NCBI GenBank assembly: GCA_001604065.1
Contig: LVAO01000008.1
Coordinates: 1-40,645 of the forward strand
Reading direction: 5' to 3'
From: Clostridiales bacterium Firm_09
GTDB taxonomy: Bacteria > Bacillota > Clostridia > Christensenellales > DTU072
DNA: 40,645 nucleotides
Numbering within the stretch: position 1 is the stretch's first letter; every line of letters starts with the position of its first letter. This document shows positions 1 through 7,106 of this stretch, in pieces. Below the pieces are notes generated by a model. It saw only the letters and a program-made list of their open reading frames with translations, had not been told where the DNA came from and made no database searches. A program made the translations under genes and the position numbers.

Positions 1-57
1 GCTAAGGGCGTAGGGCTTTAACAGGCCGCCCGAGTTCAAATCTCGGTTCCTCCGCCA
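1..57 (+). tRNA. tRNA-Ser (GCU), 3' part only
   Basis: The 5' half lies outside the window. The first bases read as anticodon GCT plus AA, then a 3' anticodon-stem strand GGGCG, then a 19-base long variable arm that can fold on itself (class II tRNA, so Ser, Leu or Tyr). The T arm is CCGAG / TTCAAAT / CTCGG at 30-46. The acceptor strand TTCCTCC, discriminator G and an encoded CCA end at 57. Spacing from anticodon to CCA fits tRNA-Ser exactly. The anticodon call assumes that the window starts at base 34 of the tRNA. Confidence 0.85.
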
Positions 58-60
58 ACA

Positions 61-104
61 AAGAGCCAAATTCGAACAAGCAAGTTTGAATTCGGCTCTT
101 TTTC
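61..104 (+). terminator. Rho-independent terminator of the tRNA gene
   Basis: A 17-bp stem (left 61-77, right 84-100, six-base loop) carries one A/C mismatch and one G-T wobble and runs into a T tract. It begins three bases after the tRNA CCA end. Confidence 0.85.
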
Positions 105-119
105 CTCCCGTACAAGTCG

Positions 120-350
120 CTACTCTTTTTTGGGCATCTGATACGGTTTCCCATCCGGGTTGTAAGTAAGGTTAAATACCATATCAGACAAACCATTTCT
201 TGAACGATGGATTGTCCTGGAATCATTTAAAAGATTGCGGTCTACGAGGATAAGTTCGCCGTCGAATTAAAGTCGGAATAAGCGTTGATATTGTGGAATA
301 GGAGCAAGCTGCCCTTGGGATTTACCTATAGGATGGCTTACTCTCTTCCT
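120..350 (-). pseudogene. Decayed ORF remnant of unknown family
   Basis: On the minus strand a reading frame ending with TAG at 120-122 gives about 48 plausible residues ending TYNPDGKPYQMPKKE. An in-frame TAA at 267-269 interrupts it, and the same frame stays open for 27 more codons up to a stop at 351-353. No start codon with a ribosome binding site is visible after the internal stop. I do not recognise the family. The protein-like composition on both sides of the stop suggests a broken gene. It could also be chance, so confidence is low. Confidence 0.35.
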
Positions 351-359
351 TTACACTAT

Positions 360-986
360 TTAGAATAACTGTCCCGGCAGCTTCAGCTTCTGCTTCGGTG
401 GAAATTCTTTATCGAACTCCTCAACATCCGCATCGTCTACATAGTACCCTTTTGGTGTCTGGTAAACACCCGTAATGCCATCGAGATATCCGGAAATCAG
501 TTCCTTACAGAGAAAGAATGAATCATCCGCACCCTCGGGAAGACCATGATATCTGATGCCGAATTTTCTGGCATAATCAAATCCGCTCTTCCCATAGAAA
601 TCAATATTGCCTTCAAACAATACTGCGCCAAAGCCAAATGCTGCAGCTTTCTCTAAAGAATAATCCAACAGTGCTTTTCCATAACCTTTGCGCTTCAGTT
701 CCGGCGCAATGCCGATCGGTCCCATTGTAAGGACATCCATTGTCCTGCCGTCATCAGCTTCGATGATCGATTTCATAAACATGTTCTGTCCAATCAAACG
801 GCCATCCTGTTCCATAACAAAGTCAAGTTCTTTCACGAAAGCCGGATTGTCTCTGAGCACGTGTATCACATAATGCTCGCTGCAACCCGGACGATATACG
901 TTCCAGAATGATTCTCTGACAAGGTTTTCTACTTCTCTGTATTCTTCTTTTCTTTCCAAACGAATGATATAGTCATTTTTATTCAT
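360..986 (-). CDS. GNAT family N-acetyltransferase
   Basis: This 208-residue protein has the GNAT fold and would transfer an acetyl group from acetyl-CoA to an amine; the substrate is unknown. Visible landmarks are the beta-strand run MDVLTMGPIGIAP followed by the acetyl-CoA pyrophosphate loop RKGYGKA and its helix, then GFGAVLFEGNIDFYGKSGF, which is typical of GNATs annotated as predicted N-acetyltransferases with a C-terminal extension. The ATG at 986 is preferred because AGAAGG lies seven bases upstream; the frame stays open to a TTG at 1016 without such a site. It stands alone between a decayed ORF and a hydrolase gene on the same strand. Confidence 0.85.
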   Translation of the reverse strand: MNKNDYIIRLERKEEYREVENLVRESFWNVYRPGCSEHYVIHVLRDNPAFVKELDFVMEQDGRLIGQNMFMKSIIEADDGRTMDVLTMGPIGIAPELKRKGYGKALLDYSLEKAAAFGFGAVLFEGNIDFYGKSGFDYARKFGIRYHGLPEGADDSFFLCKELISGYLDGITGVYQTPKGYYVDDADVEEFDKEFPPKQKLKLPGQLF

Positions 987-1022
987 TGGTTTTTCCTTCT
1001 GATGATTGTTGACCAAAATACT

Positions 1023-1053
1023 GGAAGGTTTGTGTGGTTCTAAGCAAACCTCC
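1023..1053 (-). promoter_or_regulatory. Stem-loop in the leader of the acetyltransferase gene
   Basis: GGAGGTTTG pairs with CAAACCTTCC (one bulged base) around an 11-base loop, between the hydrolase gene and the acetyltransferase start. No clear T tract follows, so an attenuator or mRNA-stabilising role is only a guess. Confidence 0.35.
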
Positions 1054-1056
1054 CGA

Positions 1057-1092
1057 TCAGCCTACAATCTCCAGTGTGTTGTACTTTTTCAA
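1057..1092 (-). CDS. Possible 11-residue leader peptide
   Basis: A TTG start preceded by AAGGAG (eight-base spacing) opens a frame reading MKKYNTLEIVG then TGA. It lies just upstream of the stem-loop at 1023-1053 and of the acetyltransferase gene. It may be a translated leader or the stump of a deleted gene. The size is too small to exclude chance. Confidence 0.25.
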   Translation of the reverse strand: MKKYNTLEIVG

Positions 1093-1136
1093 ACCGCACT
1101 CTCCTTAAAACGATATTTATAATCAAGCCTGACGGC

Positions 1137-1742
1137 CTAATGTTCGGTTTCAGCTTTTATCCAGTCATCAAGGAACCGCATCTGTTCCTCGGTGTGGAAC
1201 CAATGCTCGCCATCCTCCATCACGGTGAGGCTGGCATGATGCACCTTGGCAAAAGCGGTTATTGTTTCAATAGAGGTCAGGTTGTCTTTTCTTCCGTAAA
1301 GAATATCGGTCGAAACACTCCATGTGACAGGATGATTCCGCACATAGCAAAGATACTCCCACGACAATACTTCACCGAAAGAAGTCTGAATGGTTCCTTT
1401 TTCCTGCAGTTCCTCCTCGGTCACATTCGACCACCCTATCCTATCGGCAATCAGTTTCTCCATATCCACAATGGGAGAAATGAAATAAGCTCGTTTTATC
1501 TGCCTGTCCGACAAAGCACACATAGTGAAATATGCGCCTATGCTGTTTGCGATGATCGTAACAGAATGGTACTTGCCGGACAGGGTGTTGAAATACCCGG
1601 CGAACTCTTCTTTTGCTTCCCACGGTGTCTGCGACTTGTAATCAAATCCGAATACGACGCTGTCTGGAAAAAGCGGGCGATAATGAGTTGCTTCTTCCGC
1701 GCATCCGCCCTTGCCATGTATGTATATAATTGCGTTTTTCAT
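1137..1742 (-). CDS. Small alpha/beta hydrolase
   Basis: This 201-residue protein looks like a compact alpha/beta hydrolase. The oxyanion-type loop is YIHGKGG near the N-terminus. The nucleophile elbow is IIANSIGAYF, with Ala in place of the first Gly of GxSxG. A late aspartate lies in the strand after DILYGRKD, and the catalytic His is likely in EDGEHWFH. Substrate unknown. The ATG at 1742 follows GGAAG; the frame extends to a TTG at 1775 and an internal ATG at 1766, so the start is uncertain. The gap to the next gene on the strand is about 150 bases, so co-transcription is not certain. Confidence 0.8.
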   Translation of the reverse strand: MKNAIIYIHGKGGCAEEATHYRPLFPDSVVFGFDYKSQTPWEAKEEFAGYFNTLSGKYHSVTIIANSIGAYFTMCALSDRQIKRAYFISPIVDMEKLIADRIGWSNVTEEELQEKGTIQTSFGEVLSWEYLCYVRNHPVTWSVSTDILYGRKDNLTSIETITAFAKVHHASLTVMEDGEHWFHTEEQMRFLDDWIKAETEH

Positions 1743-1919
1743 AGTCTTCCAAACCTTCCCGGCCATAACATCCAATCCAGAGCGGTGTCAATAGTTGCTG
1801 ACAAAAAGATCAAATCCCAAGAATAACTTGAAATTTGCATAGAAGCCATCGCTTAAAATAGTTCTCATAAAGATTCTCTACGATTTCTGCGTGATAGATA
1901 GTTATTTAAGCTTAAAATA

Positions 1920-1933
1920 GTAGGTAAACCTAC
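1920..1933. repeat. Short palindrome GTAGGT-AA-ACCTAC
   Basis: This perfect 6+2+6 palindrome lies about 50 bases before the insertion-sequence remnant. It could be an operator or part of an old IS end. Confidence 0.3.
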
Positions 1934-1984
1934 AATATGCTAAAGTTTAATTACCATAAAAAACTGGCACGGAGGAATACTACT

Positions 1985-2119
1985 ATGTCTACTAGTATAT
2001 CACAAGACCTTGATTATCGCTACAAAGTTGTTACATATGCTCTAAATTATGGAGTCGCGGGTTTGTCAATGATGTTGGACAAAATGGATAAGAGATATTT
2101 TGTCCAACATCAATTGTAA
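1985..2119 (+). pseudogene. Truncated transposase (helix-turn-helix N-terminus)
   Basis: A strong site GGAGGA lies eight bases before ATG 1985. The first ~28 residues (MSTSISQDLDYRYKVVTYAL then NYGV) resemble the N-terminal helix-turn-helix start of IS481/IS3-group transposases common in clostridia (recognised from memory). After NYGV the similarity stops and the frame ends at 44 residues, inside the right arm of a perfect inverted repeat. The rest of the transposase (second HTH and DDE domain) is missing. This is best read as an IS remnant left by an internal deletion. Confidence 0.55.
2070..2112. repeat. Perfect 16-bp inverted repeat at the end of the IS remnant
   Basis: Left arm TGATGTTGGACAAAAT (2070-2085) and right arm ATTTTGTCCAACATCA (2097-2112) are exact reverse complements around 11 bases; four more bases pair beyond a one-base bulge. 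TGTCCAAC-type ends occur in IS elements, so this may be two abutting IS ends or a hairpin substrate. No T tract follows, so it is not a normal terminator. Confidence 0.7.
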
Positions 2120-2316
2120 TCCTATAATTATGCGACCTTTTTGAATCCCCTATCTGCACCCTTTCGATATGTTTTACGCATACGACTAAACGATGTTAGG
2201 GTTGAAACTACAATATGTTTTTAGAGTTATATTCTAAACTCACATTTGTAATATTTCTATATGTTTTCACTGCTTTGAGAGAGTGAATATTTAAAAAATG
2301 GGCAAAAAGGCTTGAA
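2120..2316. other. AT-rich intergenic stretch, no gene seen
   Basis: No coding frame with a start and ribosome site was found between the IS remnant and the rlmD terminator. Confidence 0.5.
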
Positions 2317-2336
2317 AATGGCACTATTATGCCATT
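2317..2336 (-). terminator. Terminator hairpin downstream of rlmD
   Basis: AATGGCA and TGCCATT form a perfect 7-bp stem around six bases. On the minus strand it is followed by TTTTC and a further T-rich stretch. Confidence 0.5.
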
Positions 2337-2342
2337 AGCCGA

Positions 2343-2381
2343 GCTTGCGTAGCAAGCGAACGCCAAGGTTCTGCGAAGCAG
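2343..2381. repeat. Two adjacent small palindromes
   Basis: GCTTGC-GTA-GCAAGC (2343-2357) and CTGC-GAA-GCAG (2371-2381) lie just past the rlmD stop codon. The paired layout resembles intergenic palindromic units that can stabilise 3' ends. Only one copy of the pair was noticed in the window. Confidence 0.4.
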
Positions 2382-2385
2382 GTTC

Positions 2386-4068
2386 TTATTTACGCGTCAT
2401 ACAAACGAGAGTTTCGATGTGTCTGGAATGCGGGAACATATCGTAAGGGGTGACGGACATGATGGCATAGCCGGCAGGAAGAAGCGTTTCCAAGTCCGTT
2501 GCAAGCGTGGAAGGGCTGCAAGAAAGATAGAGCAGCATGGCGGGTGCAAACTCTGCAATCGTTCTGCAGACCTCTTCGCCAAGACCCGCGCGGGGCGGGT
2601 CGACAAAGAAGGCAAGTTTGCCTTCGGTTCCGCTTACAGAGGGAAGCATCTCCCGGACATCCCCGCAGAGATGGCGAACACCGGTAATACCATTCTGTTC
2701 GCAGAGTATCTTGGCATCGCGCACAGCGCCCTCTTCGATTTCGATTGAGGTTACATTAAAACCCGCCTTCGCTAAAAGCGCAGAAGTTATGCCGATGCCG
2801 CTGTAAAGGTCGACTACATTTTTTATGCCGGCCGCATGAAGAACATCGAACACTTTCCGGTAAATGATTTCCGCAATCTTTTCGTTGACCTGGAAAAAGG
2901 ATTCCGGACTCAATTGAAACTTCAGATCCATCATCTCACCGATCAGTTTTTTATCGCCGGCAATATGTGTCATCTGACCTGCCATAACTTCGTTGGCAAG
3001 TTCGTTATTGAGATTCTTCCAGAAAGACAGGCGTGGAAAGCTGACCCGCAACATATTATAAAGTTCCTGAAGCGAAGCGATTTTGGGAGATGCCGTAACA
3101 ATGGTGAGCATCAGACATCCGCGCAGCCAGCGCGCTGCCGCAAAACGAAGATGTCCTTTATTATTCTTTGGTTCGTATACCTGAATATCGAATCTGGTAA
3201 CCCAATCACGCAAAATCTTGACAAGCCGGGCATACCAGTCGCCATGCATGGGACAATACGGAACATCCATTACATGGTGGGTGTTTTCGTCAAAAAAACC
3301 CACACACAGGTCCTTGCCTTTATATTCAAAGGCGATATGCGCCTTGTTGCGGGAAGCAAATCCGTTTTCGGAGGATCGGACACAGTCATCCACATTGTAA
3401 AAATGAAAGGGCAGCAATTTCTTTTTGACAAGGGCGGTTTTCTGTTTCAGCTCCTCATCATAACAGAGATGGAGCAATGCACAGCCGCCGCAATTTCGAT
3501 AATAGGGGCAGACGGGTTCTACGCGAAAGGGCGAAGGCTCCAGGATGCTGACAATGTCTGCATAACGCACGCCGAATTCGGTTTTATTTACCCTTACTCT
3601 CACTTTTTCTTTGGGTAATCCGCCTTCAACAGTATAGCGGTCGGCGCCAATGTAGGCAACCCCGCAAAACCGGTCATCCAGTCTGTCAATGGCCAGCTCA
3701 ATATCCGGCTGCCGCTCTTTTCTTGGTCGATATTCTTTACCAAATTGTCTGGTTTCACCGTTTGCACATTTGCGTTCCGGACAGGAAGTTCTTTCTCCAT
3801 CATGACGATTTTGGTATGAACGTTCATTTCTCCGGCTTCTGCCGCCATAAAACCCTTTGGCTTCGACACTGGGTCCCGCATAAGGTTTTTTTGCGGAATC
3901 CATGCCTTCTTTGCGCCGCCGGAAGGGTTTGTCCTCTCTGTTTGCGGATCCTTCTGAGGCTTCCTTCCCGTGCGCACGGCGTTTAGGGGACGGTTTGTCT
4001 CCGCCCTCGCGGCGGCCGCTGTATGAATTCTTGTCTGTGTATCTGCCGGTTTTGTCGTTTTCTTTCAT
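2386..4068 (-). CDS. rlmD: 23S rRNA (uracil-C5) methyltransferase, RlmD/TrmA family
   Basis: This 560-residue enzyme would add a methyl group from SAM to C5 of a uridine in 23S rRNA. A 4Fe-4S ligand set is visible: Cys187, Cys193, Cys196 (CPYYRNCGGC) and Cys272. The SAM loop is VVDLYSGIGITS near 418-429, DPPRAGL lies near 490-496, and the catalytic Cys517 is in LYLSCSPST. A TRAM-like beta domain spans about 121-180. The first ~118 residues are an unusual disordered extension rich in Arg, Lys, Gly and Ser, probably an RNA-binding tail. Start ATG 4068 follows AGGAG. RlmD, RlmC and RlmCD specificities cannot be separated by sequence here. Confidence 0.9.
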   Translation of the reverse strand: MKENDKTGRYTDKNSYSGRREGGDKPSPKRRAHGKEASEGSANREDKPFRRRKEGMDSAKKPYAGPSVEAKGFYGGRSRRNERSYQNRHDGERTSCPERKCANGETRQFGKEYRPRKERQPDIELAIDRLDDRFCGVAYIGADRYTVEGGLPKEKVRVRVNKTEFGVRYADIVSILEPSPFRVEPVCPYYRNCGGCALLHLCYDEELKQKTALVKKKLLPFHFYNVDDCVRSSENGFASRNKAHIAFEYKGKDLCVGFFDENTHHVMDVPYCPMHGDWYARLVKILRDWVTRFDIQVYEPKNNKGHLRFAAARWLRGCLMLTIVTASPKIASLQELYNMLRVSFPRLSFWKNLNNELANEVMAGQMTHIAGDKKLIGEMMDLKFQLSPESFFQVNEKIAEIIYRKVFDVLHAAGIKNVVDLYSGIGITSALLAKAGFNVTSIEIEEGAVRDAKILCEQNGITGVRHLCGDVREMLPSVSGTEGKLAFFVDPPRAGLGEEVCRTIAEFAPAMLLYLSCSPSTLATDLETLLPAGYAIMSVTPYDMFPHSRHIETLVCMTRK

Positions 4069-4134
4069 TCTGTTCTCCTGCTGTTATGCAATCGCGCAAA
4101 CGATGTGAATGCAATGATTTCCTGATGGCGATTC

Positions 4135-4143
4135 AGTATACCA
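4135..4143 (-). promoter_or_regulatory. Extended -10 promoter for rlmD
   Basis: TGG-TATACT on the minus strand fits an extended -10 (TGnTATACT), about 67 bases before the ATG. No good -35 hexamer at 17 bases was seen. Confidence 0.4.
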
Positions 4144-4188
4144 CATTGTACGCAGAAAGGTATCTCAAAAAAGATAATCCCGTCTGTA

Positions 4189-5100
4189 TTAAAAATTGAT
4201 GTTTTTGAATCCCTTTCCTATCACTTCTTTGATGGGAAAAGTATAGGCAAAACTGTCCGGCGCGATGCGGCGGATGATTTCGCGCGCTTTCGTTTCCTGC
4301 CGTTTGCGGACAACGCAGATAACGACTTCCTTGGTGTTTTTGGTGTAAGTTCCTACCGCCTTGAACATGGTCGCACCGCGGTGCAATTCTTTATCGATGG
4401 CGGATACCATTGCCGCACAGTCATCCGTAATTATCTCAAACATGACTGCATTGGTAAAACTGTTAAAGACAAGTTCCAATGTTATCTGATAAAATGCCAG
4501 ACCTGTAAAGGAATAAAAGAAAACCGACAAGCTGTTTTGAATCAGAGAATATACGGTAATGACGGCAAGATCGAAAATCAAAAACATACGAATGACATTG
4601 GACATCTTAAACTTTTTCTGCAGCATCAGCGCAAGGATATCCGTACCTCCGGCAGAACCCTCGTCCGATAAAGTAAGCGCAATGCCGATAGCGGTAAGCG
4701 CGCCTCCGGCAAGCGCCAGCAGCGCGCGGTTGGCGATATCGACAAGCCCCCAGTTTTCTGCCAGATTATATGCCCGCATCACTGTCATCAGCCCGCCGGT
4801 CAAAATAACCTCAACCACGGTTTTTATAAAAAAAGTCCTGGAGAAAAAGAAAAAGGTGAGAATCATGACGGGAATATTGACCAGAACATATAAGATGCCC
4901 AAATATAGGTATGAGGGAGCCCATAAATCAATAATCTGCGCTATGCCGAGGAATCCCCCGGCATTCATGTCATTGGGTGCGAGAAAGAGTTCCATGCCTG
5001 CGGCCAAGCAAAAAGAAGCCAGAACCAGCAAGCCCGCGCTGCGGAGAAGCTCTGCAAGATGCGCATGATTCTGCTTGAAAGACGAAAAGATAGTTTTCAT
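4189..5100 (-). CDS. YitT family membrane protein (first of a pair)
   Basis: This 303-residue protein has the layout of YitT proteins: five or six membrane helices in the first ~200 residues (for example LLVLASFCLAAGMELFLAP and the SDEGSAGGTDILA loop) and a C-terminal soluble DUF2179-type domain with the conserved stretch TMFKAVGTYTKNTKEVVICVV. The function of the family is not established. Its ATG overlaps the stop codon of the upstream YitT gene by four bases (ATGA), so the two are translationally coupled and may form a heteromer. Confidence 0.85.
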   Translation of the reverse strand: MKTIFSSFKQNHAHLAELLRSAGLLVLASFCLAAGMELFLAPNDMNAGGFLGIAQIIDLWAPSYLYLGILYVLVNIPVMILTFFFFSRTFFIKTVVEVILTGGLMTVMRAYNLAENWGLVDIANRALLALAGGALTAIGIALTLSDEGSAGGTDILALMLQKKFKMSNVIRMFLIFDLAVITVYSLIQNSLSVFFYSFTGLAFYQITLELVFNSFTNAVMFEIITDDCAAMVSAIDKELHRGATMFKAVGTYTKNTKEVVICVVRKRQETKAREIIRRIAPDSFAYTFPIKEVIGKGFKNINF

Positions 5101-5954
5101 ATACGGTTCCCCTTCCCCTCCGTATGGACAGAAATGACAAAACTGAATGCCGCAGGATCTGTTTTTTCGATGATTGCTTTTGCCTTTGCCTGCGATCCTG
5201 CCGGAAGAAACAACTGCATCAGCGTTTTACGGTTGCCCGTACGCGCGCCAAAGGCGGGGTAGCATATGCCCTCCCGGTGAAATCCCCTGCCGAGCTCTTC
5301 CGCAAGCGCGTCAGGCTGATCGGTGATGATATAATACATGCCGCCTGTTTTGCCCTTGCCCAGATAGACAGCCATCGAGCGCTCCAATGTTACCGAACAA
5401 ATAATCGCATAGACAACCGACCAGCCGTCAAATACCACGGCTCCCGCGAGAATGACAATCACATCCATAATCATAATCAGCCGGGTAACCTTTGCGTTGG
5501 GGTTTCTTTTGATAATCAGATTTGCGACAATTTCGCTGCCGCCGGAAGAGCCGCCACGCTCAAACAACATTCCCAGACCGATGCCGTAAATAATGCCGGA
5601 ATAGACAGCCGAAAGCAGTCTGTCCTCTGTAAATCGCATGAAATGCGTATTTTCCATCAGCGCCATTATCAAAGAAATCAAGGTTGTTGCTATTACGGTT
5701 TTGACAGCAAAATCCTTGCGCAGCCTGATGAGAGCGGTAATCATCAATGGGATATTCATCAGATACAGCGCAAGATAACTTTTTATCAGTCCGATGCTTT
5801 CCAGCAGGACGGCAATGCCACCGACTCCCCCGCTGACGAAATTGTTGGGTATAATAAAACTGTACAAGGCAAACGAACTCAGAAATGAGCCGGTCAATAT
5901 CCCCGAAACGTCCTTTGCAAAGGTCTTCAAATTATAATTTTTTATATATTTCAT
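5097..5954 (-). CDS. YitT family membrane protein (second of a pair)
   Basis: This 285-residue paralogue of the adjacent gene has the same plan: N-terminal membrane helices, the loop FERGGSSGGSEIVANLIIKRNPNAK, and a C-terminal DUF2179-like domain (GREGICYPAFGARTGN region and a mixed alpha/beta end). The two copies are clearly diverged, so the duplication is old. No convincing Shine-Dalgarno sequence precedes ATG 5954. It lies 64 bases after the P1 peptidase gene and may be co-transcribed with it. Confidence 0.85.
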   Translation of the reverse strand: MKYIKNYNLKTFAKDVSGILTGSFLSSFALYSFIIPNNFVSGGVGGIAVLLESIGLIKSYLALYLMNIPLMITALIRLRKDFAVKTVIATTLISLIMALMENTHFMRFTEDRLLSAVYSGIIYGIGLGMLFERGGSSGGSEIVANLIIKRNPNAKVTRLIMIMDVIVILAGAVVFDGWSVVYAIICSVTLERSMAVYLGKGKTGGMYYIITDQPDALAEELGRGFHREGICYPAFGARTGNRKTLMQLFLPAGSQAKAKAIIEKTDPAAFSFVISVHTEGKGNRI

Positions 5955-6018
5955 ATTGAAACACTATAATAGCTGCAGGATAGGATAAGAGGGTATGCAT
6001 GAAAAAACGAACGGAGGA

Positions 6019-6972
6019 TTATCGCTCTTTCCACATTCTTTTGAAAATACCGAACAAAAATTTATTGACTTTTTTTGCGGTATGCGGTATTTCGCCGTTT
6101 TCTGCAACCGACCAGACAGCGGAAGCAACCAGTTGCGGCACGATTGCCGTCAGCATATTGAACTCCGCGTCGACTTCTCCCGATGCCATACAAAAGAGCG
6201 CATCGCCGTCAAACATGGTATGAGCGGGGGATATGGAAAGCGCATAACCGTCGTGTCCCAAAGAGGACAGAATATTGGCTTGTTCTTTGGTCAGTTTCGC
6301 GTTGGTTAAAATGCAGCCGATGGTCGTATTCTGGTTTTGAAGGGACAGACTGCCTGCGGAAAACACTTTGAGACAATCCAGAAATCTGCCGTCCTCTGTC
6401 TTTGCTCCCAGCAGAATGCTGCCGTCGCGAACAATATCCCCCAAGGCATTGACGGCAACGATGACGGCAATTTCGAGACCATTGAGACAAAACGTCCGTA
6501 CCCCCAAACCTGCTTTTGCCGCACAAAGCATGCCCGCAAGCTTGCTTACGGTGGCACCCGTGCCCGCGCCGATGCTTCCTTTCTGAAAATTATTTGCTAC
6601 GGCTTCTTTTGCCGCCTGATATCCATTTTCTTTATGCGGATAGGCAAAATTCTTATATTCCAGATCATACAAAGATGCGCCGCAGACAATGGGCACACGA
6701 TATTTGCCTGCGTTGTAGCCAAAACCCTGTTCAAACAAATATTCGGCAACGCCCGAGGCCGCTTCGAGCCCGAAAGCGCTCCCGCCGGAGAGGACAACGG
6801 CGTTTACTTCCTGTACCTTCTTTCCGTCCCGAAGAAGGTCTGTTTCGCGTGTGGCGGGCGCCGCACCGCGCACCGACACACCGCCCACCGCGCCTTTTTC
6901 ACAAACGATGACGGTTGCGCCTGTGCCGTTTTCGGCATCCGTATAATGCCCGATTCTGAAGGCTTCCAGCAT
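6019..6972 (-). CDS. P1 family peptidase (DmpA/BapA-like N-terminal nucleophile hydrolase)
   Basis: This 317-residue protein belongs to the S58/P1 family, which self-cleaves to expose an N-terminal nucleophile and acts on small N-terminal residues or beta-amino peptides. Visible family marks are VVLSGGSAFGLEAASGVAEYL, KGSIGAGTGATVSKL and the cleavage-site region NTTIGCILTNAKL, whose Thr (about residue 217) would be the nucleophile. In many bacterial members the motif reads TTIGVVATNA, so the site looks intact. ATG 6972 is chosen because AAGGAG lies eleven bases upstream; a TTG at 6981 is too close to that site. It is divergent from the MFS gene. Confidence 0.85.
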   Translation of the reverse strand: MLEAFRIGHYTDAENGTGATVIVCEKGAVGGVSVRGAAPATRETDLLRDGKKVQEVNAVVLSGGSAFGLEAASGVAEYLFEQGFGYNAGKYRVPIVCGASLYDLEYKNFAYPHKENGYQAAKEAVANNFQKGSIGAGTGATVSKLAGMLCAAKAGLGVRTFCLNGLEIAVIVAVNALGDIVRDGSILLGAKTEDGRFLDCLKVFSAGSLSLQNQNTTIGCILTNAKLTKEQANILSSLGHDGYALSISPAHTMFDGDALFCMASGEVDAEFNMLTAIVPQLVASAVWSVAENGEIPHTAKKVNKFLFGIFKRMWKER

Positions 6973-7004
6973 CGCGAACAAATCTCCTTATCCAATATGG
7001 TTCC

Positions 7005-7033
7005 ATTTTAACATACCGAATATACCCTGTCAA
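7005..7033 (-). promoter_or_regulatory. Promoter of the P1 peptidase gene
   Basis: TTGACA-17-TAAAAT on the minus strand. Its -35 lies 12 bases from the -35 of the divergent MFS promoter, so the two probably compete for polymerase or share a regulator. Confidence 0.7.
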
Positions 7034-7045
7034 CAAACCCTGCTA

Positions 7046-7074
7046 TTGACAAGTATGAGAAAGCAGACTAAGAT
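7046..7074 (+). promoter_or_regulatory. Promoter of the MFS transporter gene
   Basis: TTGACA-17-TAAGAT, about 32 bases before the ATG, followed by a GGGAGG ribosome site. Confidence 0.7.
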
Positions 7075-7106
7075 AAAACTAATAATTATTCGGTGGGAGG
7101 CATTTT

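Noticed and set aside
1074-1826. Plus-strand ORF of 250 codons
   Set aside because: Antisense to the alpha/beta hydrolase, which keeps its catalytic motifs and a ribosome site.
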